Assembly: GCA_044376615.1 (NCBI GenBank)
Contig: JBILKO010000013.1
Location: 1-42,084, forward strand
DNA length: 42,084 bases
DNA from: CAISGS01 sp044376615
Lineage (GTDB): Bacteria > Pseudomonadota > Alphaproteobacteria > Caulobacterales > Caulobacteraceae
Direction: 5' to 3'
A model generated the notes under the pieces. That model was not told the origin of the DNA. It did not search any database and saw only the letters and a program-made list of their open reading frames with translations. The position numbers were made by a program, and so were the translations under genes. Shown in pieces: positions 8,731-16,640 of the stretch (positions are counted from its first letter, which is position 1; each line of letters begins with the position of its first letter).

Positions 8731-9537
8731 ATGCAACAGACCCAATCTGCCCAAACGCGTCCGACCAGCTTTGCCAATGCCTTGCGCCATTATCGGGCCG
8801 GGCGGCGCATGAGCCAGCTCGACCTGGCCTGTACCAGCAATGTCTCGGCCCGCCATGTCTCCTTCCTGGAATCGGGACGCGCGCAGCCGAGCCGCGACAT
8901 GGTCATGCAATTGGCTCAAGGCATGGTCTTGCCGCTTGCGGCGCGTAACAGCCTGTTGCAAGCCGCTGGATTTGTTCCGGCCTTTCCGGCCTCGCCGCTG
9001 GACTCCGAAGCCCTTGGCCCGTTTCGCGCCGTCTTGTCGGAAATGATGGCCAAGCATGCGCCCAATCCGGCCCTGGTCTGTGACCGGCATTGGAACCTGC
9101 TCGATGCAAACCTCACCGCCAAGGCCTTGGTCTCGGGGCTAGACCCGTCGGGCACCCAGTCCAACCTGATCCGGCTCTTGTCCGAACAGGCCCTGGCCTC
9201 CGATCTGGTGGCCAATTTTCCGCAAGTCCTGCATGAAATGACCGCTCGCCTGCAATTGGAGGTACTGGAGGCTGGAAACGATCCTGTCCTAAAATCCTTG
9301 CTGCAATCGCTTGAGGCTGCCAGCAAGGCCCATCCCTATAAGCCGGCTGCCAGCCCGCGCAGCCCGGTTGTGCCGCTGGTTTTTAATACACCTGACCAAC
9401 CTTTGAGCTTTTTGTCGGTGATCGCCCATTTTGGTACCAGCGAAGACGTGACCGTGCGCGATCTGCGCCTTGAGCTGTTTTTCCCGACCGATGATTATAC
9501 GCGCAATGCCATGATCGCCTTAAGCAGCCAGGGCTAG
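8731..9537 (+). CDS. XRE-family regulator with MmyB-like ligand-binding domain
   Basis: A 268-aa regulator. Residues about 10-70 form a helix-turn-helix of the XRE type (LRHYRAGRRMSQLDLACTS, HVSFLESGRAQPS, then RDMVMQLAQGM). The remainder has the features of the MmyB-like ligand-binding domain: PNPALVCDRHWNLLDAN, a central helical part and the C-terminal LELFFPTDD. Such regulators usually bind a small fatty-acid-like or other hydrophobic ligand. The start is the ATG at 8731; an in-frame TTG at 8725 is possible. It is divergent from the membrane protein at 8203-8622 and probably controls it, and perhaps itself. Confidence 0.88.
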   Translation: MQQTQSAQTRPTSFANALRHYRAGRRMSQLDLACTSNVSARHVSFLESGRAQPSRDMVMQLAQGMVLPLAARNSLLQAAGFVPAFPASPLDSEALGPFRAVLSEMMAKHAPNPALVCDRHWNLLDANLTAKALVSGLDPSGTQSNLIRLLSEQALASDLVANFPQVLHEMTARLQLEVLEAGNDPVLKSLLQSLEAASKAHPYKPAASPRSPVVPLVFNTPDQPLSFLSVIAHFGTSEDVTVRDLRLELFFPTDDYTRNAMIALSSQG

Positions 9538-9608
9538 GCAAGCACCGATTTCGCGGGTCATACTCTGCCCCAAACGCCCAAATGGGCAAATCCGGGGGAG
9601 ACGGGCAA

Positions 9609-11057
9609 ATGAGCGAATTTCAAATCAATCGCCGCGCCTTGGGCAGCCTGGCACTGGGCGGGGCCGCCTTAAGCCTTGGAGCCTGCGAGCCCGCAGCCAA
9701 GACCGATCCTCAACCTAAGAGCCGCCAGTTTCCAAGGGATTTTGTCTGGGGCGTGGCCACCGCGGCCTTTCAGATTGAGGGCTCGCAGCAGGCTGACGGG
9801 CGGGGCAAGAGCATTTGGGACACGTTCGAGCGCCAGCCTGGCAAGATTGTTGATGGCTCGGACGCCAGCATCGCCACCGATAGCTATCGCCGCTATGGCG
9901 AAGACATAGACCTGATCAAGGCCGCTGGGCTGGGCGCCTACCGGTTTTCCATGTCCTGGCCACGCATTTTTCCGACCGGTGAGGGTCCGCTCAATACGGC
10001 AGGCCTGGATTATTATGAGCGCCTGGTCGATGGCCTGATGGCCAAGGATATTGTCCCCTATGCCACCTTGTTTCACTGGGACCTGCCCCAGGCCCTGCAG
10101 GACAAGGGCGGCTGGGCCAATCGCGATACGGCCCTGAGGCTCGCCGATTATGCGGCTGCGGTGGGGCAGAAACTCGGCGACCGGCTCAAGCGCTATATTG
10201 TCCTGAACGAGGCCGCCGCCCATTCGCTATTGGGCCATCTCTTGGGTATCCATGCGCCAGGCTTGAAAGATCCCAAACTCTTGGGGCCCGTCGTCCACCA
10301 CATGAATCTCGGCCAGGGCCTGGCCATCCAGGCCCTTCGTGCCGGTCACTCGGACCTATCGATTGGCACGACCTTTGCCCTGCAACCGGTGCGACCGAGC
10401 GGCGGTGATCTGGCCTTTTGGAACCGGCCGGCCGCAGATGGGCTGGATGCCTTGGCCAATCGCGCCTGGCTGGAGCCTGCACTAAAAGGCACCTATCCCA
10501 AGCTGGTCAGCGACCAAATTGGCAAGGCTCTGAAAGACGGCGATTTGACCACCATTCATCAGCCGGTCGATTTTGTTGGGGTCAATTATTATGCCCCGAC
10601 CTATGTGCGGCTAGACCTGACCTCGCCAAGCAAGATTGCCCTGGCCAAGCCGCCCAAGGGGGTCGAGCTTGATGCCTTTGGCCGCCATATTGATCCATCG
10701 GGCCTGGTTGAGGTCCTGGACTGGCTGCGCAACGATTATGACAATCCGCCAGTCATGATCACTGAAAGCGGCTGCTCGGACCCGTTCAGCACCAAGCCGG
10801 CCATTATCAAGGACACGTTCCGGATCACCTATTTGCGTCGCCATCTTGAGGCTGCCCTGGTCGCCAAGGAGGCCGGCTCGCCCTTGAACGGCTATTTTGT
10901 CTGGACCTTGCTCGATAATTTTGAATGGAACTTTGGCTATACGTCTAAATTTGGCCTGGTGGCACATGACCGGGCCACAGGCCAGCGGACGCTGAAAGAG
11001 TCCTATGGCTGGTTTGCCAATCTGGCCAAGACTGGGACCTTGCCCACCCAGCCTTAA
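9609..11057 (+). CDS. Family GH1 beta-glucosidase-like protein, predicted Tat-exported lipoprotein
   Basis: A 482-aa GH1 (beta/alpha)8-barrel glycoside hydrolase. After the signal region come DFVWGVATAAFQIEGS and YRFSMSWPRIFPTGEG, then the acid/base region VLNEAA (E201) and the nucleophile region MITESG (E386). WTLLDNFEWNFGY near the C-terminus is the aglycone-side motif of the family. Both catalytic glutamates are present, but the usual NEP is NEA and the usual ENG is ESG. The N-terminus has a twin arginine (R8-R9), a hydrophobic stretch and a lipobox LGAC with Cys26, so it is probably exported and lipidated. That is unusual, as most GH1 enzymes are cytoplasmic. The start is the ATG at 9609 after GGGGGAG; an upstream in-frame ATG at 9582 overlaps that site. 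It stands alone, without a sugar transporter nearby. Confidence 0.9.
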   Translation: MSEFQINRRALGSLALGGAALSLGACEPAAKTDPQPKSRQFPRDFVWGVATAAFQIEGSQQADGRGKSIWDTFERQPGKIVDGSDASIATDSYRRYGEDIDLIKAAGLGAYRFSMSWPRIFPTGEGPLNTAGLDYYERLVDGLMAKDIVPYATLFHWDLPQALQDKGGWANRDTALRLADYAAAVGQKLGDRLKRYIVLNEAAAHSLLGHLLGIHAPGLKDPKLLGPVVHHMNLGQGLAIQALRAGHSDLSIGTTFALQPVRPSGGDLAFWNRPAADGLDALANRAWLEPALKGTYPKLVSDQIGKALKDGDLTTIHQPVDFVGVNYYAPTYVRLDLTSPSKIALAKPPKGVELDAFGRHIDPSGLVEVLDWLRNDYDNPPVMITESGCSDPFSTKPAIIKDTFRITYLRRHLEAALVAKEAGSPLNGYFVWTLLDNFEWNFGYTSKFGLVAHDRATGQRTLKESYGWFANLAKTGTLPTQP

Positions 11058-11100
11058 GACCTGAATTGATCCAGCCCCACCCTGCTTGCGTATATTCGGC

Positions 11101-11268
11101 ATGGCCAAGATGCGGCGCAAACCGGACCTGCCCGAAAAGACCTGCGTCGCTTGCGGGCGCCCTTTTGCCTGGCGCAAGAAATGGGCGCGGGTCTGGGACG
11201 AGATCCAGACCTGTTCTGATCGTTGCCGTGATGATCGTCGGCGCGCTGGCCGGGCGGCCTCGTCATGA
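11101..11268 (+). CDS. DUF2256 family protein (small Cys4 protein)
   Basis: A 55-aa basic protein with four cysteines (C15, C18, C38, C42) in CVACGRPFAW and CSDRC, and the conserved RKKWARVWDE between them. This matches the DUF2256 family, a probable zinc or metal-binding knuckle of unknown function. DUF2256 genes often sit next to cryptochrome/photolyase genes. Here its TGA stop overlaps the ATG of the photolyase gene in ATGA, indicating translational coupling. The start is the ATG at 11101 (MAKMRRKP). Confidence 0.9.
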   Translation: MAKMRRKPDLPEKTCVACGRPFAWRKKWARVWDEIQTCSDRCRDDRRRAGRAASS

Positions 11269-12806
11269 CCTGCCTGCGCCTCGTCCTTGGCGATCAGCTC
11301 AGTGCCAGCCTGTCCAGCCTTTGCGATCTAGATTCTAAGGCCGATACGGTCGTCATGTTCGAGGTCGCCGAAGAGACGACCTATGTGCCGCACCACAAGC
11401 AAAAGATCGTCCTGGTCCTCTCGGCCATGCGCCATTTTGCCGAAGAGCTTCGCGCCAGGGGCGTAAGCGTCGATTATGTGCGCCTGGGTGACCCGGCTAA
11501 TACGGGCAGTTTCACAACCGAGCTTGAACGGGCGGTTCAGCGCCATGGGGCAAGCCACCTAGTCCTGACCGAGCCGAGTGAATGGCGTGTGCTCGAGGCG
11601 GCCAAGACCTGGGCAAAGCGGCTAGGCATTCCTGTTGAGATTCGCCCCGATGACCGGTTTTTGGCCAGCCGCGAAGACTTTGCCGCCTGGGCTAAGGGGC
11701 GCAAACAATATCGGATGGAGCGCTTTTATCGCGATATGCGCCGCAAGACTGGCCTCTTAATGGACGGGGCCGAACCGGTCGGTGGCCAATGGAATTATGA
11801 TTCTGAGAACCGCAAACGGCTTCCCGCCAAGACCGTCCTGCCCCCTCGGCAAAGATTTGCGCCCGATGCCATCACGCGCGAGGTCATGGCCCTGGTCGCT
11901 GAGAGATTTCCCGAAAATTTCGGCGATCTTGAGCCCTTTGGCTGGGCGGTGACGCGCGAAGAGGCGCTTGTCGCCCTGGACAATTTTATCCAACACGCTC
12001 TGCCAGGCTTTGGCGATTATCAAGACGCCATGAAGGCCGGTGAGCCCTTCTTGTTTCACAGCCTCTTATCGCCCTATCTCAATCTAGGCCTGCTCTTGCC
12101 GCTTGAGGTTTGCCAGGCGGCGCAAGACGCTTGGCGCTTGGACCAGGCACCGCTCAATGCGGTTGAGGGCTTTATCCGCCAGATCCTGGGTTGGCGCGAA
12201 TATGTGCGGGGCCTCTATTGGCTGACCATGCCGGCCTATGCGACCAGCAATGCCCTAAACGCGCATCGCGACCTACCAGAGCTCTATTGGGGCGCGCCAA
12301 CCGATCTTTATTGCCTTGGCCAATCCATCAGCGATATTCGCCAAAACGCTTATGGTCACCATATTCAGCGCCTGATGGTGACGGGCAATTTTGCGCTTCT
12401 GACCGCTATTGAGCCGGCCCAGATCGAGGCCTGGTATCTGGCCGTCTATTGTGATGCCTTTGAATGGGTGGAGCTGCCCAATGTCCATGGCATGGCCCTC
12501 TATGCCGATGGCGGGCTTATGGCCTCCAAGCCCTATGCGGCGTCCGGGGCCTATATCCATAAGATGAGCGATTATTGCAGCGGCTGCGCCTATGACCCGG
12601 CCATCAAACTGGGACCCGGAGCCTGCCCTTTCAATTATCTCTATTGGAACTTCCTGATCGAGAACCAGGCGGCTTTAAAGTCCAATCCGCGCCTTGCCAT
12701 GCCCTATAAGACCCTGTCCGCCTTTACGCCCGAGCGACGCAGTGCCATCAAGGACCAGTCTGAGCAGTTTTTAGCAGGGCTTTATCATGAGCAAGACCGG
12801 GCCTGA
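11265..12806 (+). CDS. phrB: Iron-sulfur bacterial (6-4) photolyase (FeS-BCP, PhrB type)
   Basis: A 513-aa cryptochrome/photolyase-family protein, expected to bind FAD and a ribolumazine-type antenna and repair (6-4) photoproducts. The N-terminal antenna domain starts LRLVLGDQLS. Cysteines fall at residues 350, 438, 441 and 454 (YCLG, CSGC, ACPFN), exactly the numbering of the [4Fe-4S] ligands in Agrobacterium PhrB. His366 in GHHIQRLMVTGNF also matches the PhrB active-site His. Other motifs are GWREYVRGLYW and EWVELPNVHGM. Start codon overlaps the DUF2256 stop. Its last 20 nt overlap the RidA gene, so the three are co-translated. Confidence 0.95.
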   Translation: MTCLRLVLGDQLSASLSSLCDLDSKADTVVMFEVAEETTYVPHHKQKIVLVLSAMRHFAEELRARGVSVDYVRLGDPANTGSFTTELERAVQRHGASHLVLTEPSEWRVLEAAKTWAKRLGIPVEIRPDDRFLASREDFAAWAKGRKQYRMERFYRDMRRKTGLLMDGAEPVGGQWNYDSENRKRLPAKTVLPPRQRFAPDAITREVMALVAERFPENFGDLEPFGWAVTREEALVALDNFIQHALPGFGDYQDAMKAGEPFLFHSLLSPYLNLGLLLPLEVCQAAQDAWRLDQAPLNAVEGFIRQILGWREYVRGLYWLTMPAYATSNALNAHRDLPELYWGAPTDLYCLGQSISDIRQNAYGHHIQRLMVTGNFALLTAIEPAQIEAWYLAVYCDAFEWVELPNVHGMALYADGGLMASKPYAASGAYIHKMSDYCSGCAYDPAIKLGPGACPFNYLYWNFLIENQAALKSNPRLAMPYKTLSAFTPERRSAIKDQSEQFLAGLYHEQDRA

Positions 12807-13185
12807 TCGCCGCCTCATCTCTTCTGGCTCACCCTATGAGGCCCTAGCCGGCTATTCCCGCGCCGTGGTCCAGGGCAATTGGTGTTTTGTCGCAGGCACG
12901 ACGGGCGCAGATCCTGAATCACAGATCATGCCAGACGATGTTGCCGAGCAAGCGGCCAATAGTTTTACCAACATTATCGCAGCACTCGGCGAGGCAGGTT
13001 TTGAGCTCGGCCATGTGGTCAGGGCGACCTATTACATCACCGACGCAGCCTATTTTGAGGCCATCCTACCCGTCTTGAGCCGCCATTTTGGCGAGATCCG
13101 CCCCGCCGCCACCTGTGTCGTGGTCGCAGGCCTAGTCGATCCGGCCATGAAGATCGAGATCGAGGTCACGGCGCTGAGGGGCTAG
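12787..13185 (+). CDS. RidA family protein (YjgF/YER057c/UK114)
   Basis: A 132-aa protein of the RidA superfamily, trimeric enzymes that deaminate reactive enamine/imine intermediates or related compounds. Family features are SPYEALAGYSRAVVQGNWCFVAGTTG at the front, then NIIAALGEAGFELGHVVRATYYITD, and EIRPAATCVVVAGLVDPAMKIEIEVTA at the end. At the position of the RidA arginine in the final motif it reads DPAMKIEIE, so it may belong to a non-RidA subgroup. It overlaps the 3' end of the photolyase gene by 20 nt. Confidence 0.88.
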   Translation: MSKTGPDRRLISSGSPYEALAGYSRAVVQGNWCFVAGTTGADPESQIMPDDVAEQAANSFTNIIAALGEAGFELGHVVRATYYITDAAYFEAILPVLSRHFGEIRPAATCVVVAGLVDPAMKIEIEVTALRG

Positions 13186-13231
13186 GGGCGGTGGCGCAGC
13201 CTGGTGGCATAACCGCCAATCTCAAAGACAT

Positions 13232-13306
13232 TGGAGCGGGCGAAGAGATTCGAACTCTCGACCCCAACCTTGGCAAGGTTGTGCTCTACCACTGAGCTAC
13301 GCCCGC
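13232..13306 (-). tRNA. tRNA-Gly (anticodon GCC)
   Basis: On the minus strand the acceptor stem GCGGGCG pairs with CGCCCGC. The D arm is GCTCAGTGGTAGAGC. The anticodon arm is CAACC-TTGCCAA-GGTTG with anticodon GCC, and the T arm carries GTTCGAATC. A CCA end is encoded at 13234-13232 after discriminator T. All cloverleaf parts are present. Confidence 0.97.
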
Positions 13307-13344
13307 ACTCCAGGGCATCAAAGATACCCGTCTCGAGAGGCGGC

Positions 13345-13373
13345 CTTATGACAGAGGCCTTGGTCCTTTGCAA
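13345..13373 (-). promoter_or_regulatory. Possible promoter for tRNA-Gly
   Basis: On the minus strand TTGCAA (13373-13368) and CATAAG (13350-13345) are separated by 17 nt and lie about 38 nt upstream of the tRNA 5' end. Spacing and sequences fit a sigma-70 promoter moderately well. Confidence 0.35.
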
Positions 13374-13412
13374 GAGGCTTGATGGCGCGGGTGGCCAAAA
13401 CCGAGGCCTGGT

Positions 13413-14159
13413 TCAGCCGCCCTTGACCCGGGGCTGGGCCAGGCGGCGCTTATTGACATGATCGGTGGGGGCGGGGCCGACATCATCGGGCATTTCACCC
13501 TTGAAATAATAGCGCTGCCAGGCCTCTTTCAGGGCTGAAGGGTCGCGTTTAAACAGGCGGCTATTGAAGTCAGACCTTTGCTTGGTCCAGGCCTCATATT
13601 GGCCCTTGAGCACGGGATCAGACTCCATGGACCGGATCACCGGCTCAAAGGTTTCCAGCGTCTTGTCCTGCAACAAGGTGATGAAACAAAACGGATCGCC
13701 CTTTTCAAACCGCACCTTGCCCGGGCGGGTGAACATCCAGTTCATGGTAAAGGGAAACGGCAGCCAATCGGTCTCAACCAAGCCGGCCAAAGGCTGGATC
13801 CCGTCCTTAATGAAATTGGGCGGACCCTGCACCGTCATCGACCATTTCAGCGGCGTGCGAAACATATAGCCGGGATGAAAGGTCAGAATACCGCGGGTAA
13901 AATGCGAGACGGCAAAATCCTCAAAGCCGGGATAGGGATGGTCGGGCTTGAGTGTAATATCCGACTGCAATTCGCCGCCATTCCATTCGGCGCTAAAGCC
14001 AACCGGGCACAAGATTTCCCAGCCACTAGTATTGGCCATGCTGAGCGGTAGGCAGCGATAGGGGTGGCGCTCGGCAAACACATCCATCCAGTCGCGATTA
14101 GGCCTACCTGGCACAATCTCGGGTGGACGATTAATGATGGGATAGCATTCCAGTTCCAT
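13413..14159 (-). CDS. DUF6065 family protein
   Basis: A 248-aa cytoplasmic protein starting MELECYPIINRPPEIVPG, with RDWMDVFAERHPYRCLPLSMANTSGWEI-type sequence and PFPFTMNWMFTRPG later. This agrees with what I recall of the DUF6065 family, which has no known function. No signal peptide or membrane span is visible. The start is the ATG at 14159 with AGGCAGG upstream; the in-frame TTG at 14189 is less likely. It is a single gene, with the tRNA downstream and ProXp-ala divergent. Confidence 0.78.
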   Translation of the reverse strand: MELECYPIINRPPEIVPGRPNRDWMDVFAERHPYRCLPLSMANTSGWEILCPVGFSAEWNGGELQSDITLKPDHPYPGFEDFAVSHFTRGILTFHPGYMFRTPLKWSMTVQGPPNFIKDGIQPLAGLVETDWLPFPFTMNWMFTRPGKVRFEKGDPFCFITLLQDKTLETFEPVIRSMESDPVLKGQYEAWTKQRSDFNSRLFKRDPSALKEAWQRYYFKGEMPDDVGPAPTDHVNKRRLAQPRVKGG

Positions 14160-14296
14160 GGCCACACCTGCCTTGCCAATTACCGTCAAGCTCTAGGGTG
14201 ACAAGACCCAGCGAGGCAACGCGTTTTTTGCGGCGGCGGCCCAAACATAGCGCCGCCAAAGCTTGAGATCGCGCGCCCAGCATCGTAAAAAGCGCC

Positions 14297-14800
14297 ATGA
14301 CCCATGCCACGCCGCAAGACCTGTTTGCCCTGCTCGATGCTAATGGCATTGCCCATCAAACCCTGGAGCACCCGCCCGTCTTTCGCGTCGGCGAAGGCGA
14401 TGAATTCAAGGCCCAATTGCCGGGCGGTCACAGCAAGAACCTGTTCTTGAAAGACCATAAGGGCCAGATTTGGCTGATCTCAGCCAAGGACACCACCGCG
14501 ATCAATTTGAAGGGCCTGCCCCAGTTGCTCGGCTCTGGCCGCATGTCCTTTGGGTCTGAAGCTCTGTTGTACGACACTCTGGGCGTTCGGCCCGGATCGG
14601 TCACGGCCCTGGCCTTGATTAATGATCGCGACCATGTGGTGAGATTTGTGCTGGACCAGGCCTTGATCGATCATGATCTGGTCTATTTCCACCCGCTGCA
14701 CAATGGCGCGACCACCGGCCTATCGCCAGCGGGCCTCATGACCTTTCTAAAGGCGATCGGGGTTGAGCCACTTGTGCTCGATTTTGCCAAGCTGGCATGA
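14297..14800 (+). CDS. Prolyl-tRNA editing protein ProXp-ala (PrdX/YbaK family)
   Basis: A 167-aa free-standing trans-editing domain that hydrolyses mischarged Ala-tRNA(Pro). The family motif GGHSKNLFLKD contains K47, matching the essential lysine of the Caulobacter enzyme. Other conserved parts are HPPVFRVGEG, GSGRMSFGSEALL, LGVRPGSVTALALIND and FHPLHNGATTGLSPAGL. Length is standard for the family. It is divergent from the DUF6065 gene and lies 71 nt before cnoX. Confidence 0.92.
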   Translation: MTHATPQDLFALLDANGIAHQTLEHPPVFRVGEGDEFKAQLPGGHSKNLFLKDHKGQIWLISAKDTTAINLKGLPQLLGSGRMSFGSEALLYDTLGVRPGSVTALALINDRDHVVRFVLDQALIDHDLVYFHPLHNGATTGLSPAGLMTFLKAIGVEPLVLDFAKLA

Positions 14801-14814
14801 TTAGATTGAATAAG

Positions 14815-14855
14815 CCTGGCCGCCTGCCCATCTAGGGGCAGGACCAAGGGCCAGG
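14815..14855 (+). promoter_or_regulatory. Two-part stem-loop ahead of cnoX
   Basis: An outer stem CCTGGCC (14815-14821) / GGCCAGG (14849-14855) encloses an inner stem CCTGCCC (14823-14829) / GGGCAGG (14836-14842). It sits 16 nt upstream of the cnoX start. There is no U-tract, so it is not a standard intrinsic terminator. It may end the ProXp-ala mRNA or shape the cnoX leader. Confidence 0.45.
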
Positions 14856-14871
14856 AATTGAGGGACCAACC

Positions 14872-15759
14872 ATGCTGGGACAGACCCCAACCGACCAGAG
14901 CACTTGGATCTCGCACGGCACCGATGCCAGCTTTGTCACGGACGTCATTGAGGCCTCCAAGATTCAGCCGGTGATTGTCGATTTTTGGGCGACCTGGTGC
15001 GGGCCCTGCCGCCAATTGACGCCCGCCCTCGAGAAAGCCGTCACCGCCGCCAAGGGCGCGGTAAGGCTGGTCAAGATCGATGTCGATAAGAACCCGGTCT
15101 ATGCCGGCCAGTTACGCGTCCAGTCGATTCCGGCCGTATATGCCTTTGTCGATGGCAAGCCCGTAGACGGCTTTATGGGTGCCCTGCCCGATAGCCAGAT
15201 CCAGGCCTTTATCCAGAAGCTGACCGGCCCCAAGCCGCCGTCCGAGGCCGAGCAATTACTGGATTTGGCCGCAGAATCGCTCGCGCTTGGCGATCTGGCC
15301 GGGGCGGCCCAGGCCTTTGCCCGGGTGCTGCAGGACGAGCCGGACAATATCAAGGCCCTGGCTGGATTAGCCCGCTGTTACCTGCTCGGCGGCGATACTG
15401 ATCGCGCCGCGGATCTGGTCGCCATGGCCCCGGCCGGCGCCAAGAGCGCCGAGCTCGATAGTGTTAAGGCCGCCCTTGCTCTAGCCCAGGCCCCCACTTC
15501 GGATACGGACGGGTTTCGCAATCGCCTGGCCAAAGACCCAGCCGACCATGAGGCGCGGTTTGAACTGGCCAAGGCCCTGGCTGCAAACGGCAATCTGGAA
15601 GCCGCCAGCGATGAATTGCTGACCCTGATTGGCCAGGATGCGAACTGGAATGATGGCGAGGCGCGCAAACAGCTTCTCACCATATTTGAGGCGGCCGGGG
15701 TCATGTCTGATCTTGCCAAGCAGGGCCGTAAGCGGCTTTCGGCGATCCTATTCTCATGA
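14872..15759 (+). CDS. cnoX: Chaperedoxin CnoX (thioredoxin plus TPR)
   Basis: A 295-aa protein with an N-terminal thioredoxin domain (residues about 15-120, active site W42-C-G-P-C46, IPAVYAFVDG after it) and a C-terminal helical TPR-like half. This is the YbbN/CnoX layout, which protects proteins from aggregation and over-oxidation. The intact CGPC resembles the Caulobacter form, which keeps thioredoxin activity, rather than the E. coli form with a changed motif. First gene of a tight operon; its TGA overlaps the ATG of the LON-domain gene (ATGA). Confidence 0.93.
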   Translation: MLGQTPTDQSTWISHGTDASFVTDVIEASKIQPVIVDFWATWCGPCRQLTPALEKAVTAAKGAVRLVKIDVDKNPVYAGQLRVQSIPAVYAFVDGKPVDGFMGALPDSQIQAFIQKLTGPKPPSEAEQLLDLAAESLALGDLAGAAQAFARVLQDEPDNIKALAGLARCYLLGGDTDRAADLVAMAPAGAKSAELDSVKAALALAQAPTSDTDGFRNRLAKDPADHEARFELAKALAANGNLEAASDELLTLIGQDANWNDGEARKQLLTIFEAAGVMSDLAKQGRKRLSAILFS

Positions 15760-16418
15760 CCCAGTCTGGCTTTCAGGACATTATGGACCTGCCGCAATCC
15801 CTGGCCGTGTTTCCGCTCGATGGGGCCATCGTCCTGCCCGATGGCCAATTGCCGCTGAATATTTTTGAGCCGCGCTATCTGAACATGATCGATGATGCCA
15901 TGGCGGCTGAACGTCTCATTGGCATGGTCCAGACCCAAGGCGGCGGCGACCGGGCCCGGCCGAACCTGGCCAGGATTGGCTGTGTCGGTAAGATTACCAG
16001 TTTTTCTGAGACCGCCGATGGCCGCTATCTGATCACCTTGACTGGCATTTGCCGGTTTAAGATCGTCAAGGAGTTGGACCTTCAAACCCCTTATCGCCAG
16101 GTCCAGGCCGACTATCGCGATTTTGCATCCGACCTGATCGAGGACGAGACAGCCGATGCTCTTGACCGGGCCGGCTTTTTCCGGGCCCTGGAAGTCTATC
16201 TGCGCCATTATGAGCTGGACCTAGATTGGCAAAGCGCCAAGAGCGCGCCAACCAAGCCCCTGGTCAATAGTCTGGCAGCGGCCCTGCCGTTTGCCCCAGC
16301 AGAGCGCCAGGCCCTTCTTGAGGCCGTTAGCCTTGCCGATCGCGGCAAGGCCCTAATTGCGCTAATGCAGATCAATGCTGCAGGCCCTGCCGACAATGAT
16401 TCAAGCCCCCTTCAATAG
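15756..16418 (+). CDS. LON peptidase substrate-binding domain protein
   Basis: A 220-aa protein that matches only the N-terminal (PUA-like) domain of Lon protease: LAVFPLDGAIVLPDGQLPLNIFEPRYLNMI, then IGMVQTQGGG and GRYLITLTGICRFKI. There is no AAA+ or protease domain. The function of stand-alone LON domains in bacteria is not settled. The start overlaps the cnoX stop, and a Trm112-like gene follows by 9 nt; this trx/LON/Trm112 order recurs in alphaproteobacteria. Confidence 0.92.
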   Translation: MTQSGFQDIMDLPQSLAVFPLDGAIVLPDGQLPLNIFEPRYLNMIDDAMAAERLIGMVQTQGGGDRARPNLARIGCVGKITSFSETADGRYLITLTGICRFKIVKELDLQTPYRQVQADYRDFASDLIEDETADALDRAGFFRALEVYLRHYELDLDWQSAKSAPTKPLVNSLAAALPFAPAERQALLEAVSLADRGKALIALMQINAAGPADNDSSPLQ

Positions 16419-16427
16419 GACAACCCG

Positions 16428-16640
16428 ATGACCCAAATCCATGAGACTGCCGATCTGGGTCAGATGCTTGATCCGCGCCTGCTTGAGGTCCTGGTCTGTC
16501 CCTTGACCCACGGACCACTGGACTATGACCGCGCAAAGGGCGAACTGATCAGCAAGAAGGCCCGGCTGGCCTATCCGATCCGAGACGGGGTCCCGGTCAT
16601 GTTGGCCGATGAGGCCCGGCCTCTTGGCGAGGATGAGTGA
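16428..16640 (+). CDS. Trm112 family protein
   Basis: A 70-aa protein of the Trm112/UPF0434 type: LLEVLVCPLTHGPLDYD, then ELISKKARLAYPIRDGVPVML and a final DEARPL. Only one Cys of the possible zinc site is present, as is usual in the alphaproteobacterial version. Bacterial members may activate methyltransferases, but no role can be read here. It follows the LON gene by 9 nt and overlaps the DUF971 gene by 4 nt. Confidence 0.92.
   Translation: MTQIHETADLGQMLDPRLLEVLVCPLTHGPLDYDRAKGELISKKARLAYPIRDGVPVMLADEARPLGEDE

Noticed and set aside
13187..13217. GGCGGT...ACCGCC around GCGCAGCCTGGTGGCA, resembling a tRNA D-arm next to tRNA-Gly
   Set aside because: No anticodon or T arm can be built from the flanking bases, so it is not a second tRNA; the likeness may be chance.
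13231..13461. Open frame over the tRNA-Gly gene
   Set aside because: It overlaps a complete tRNA on the opposite strand and has no protein features.
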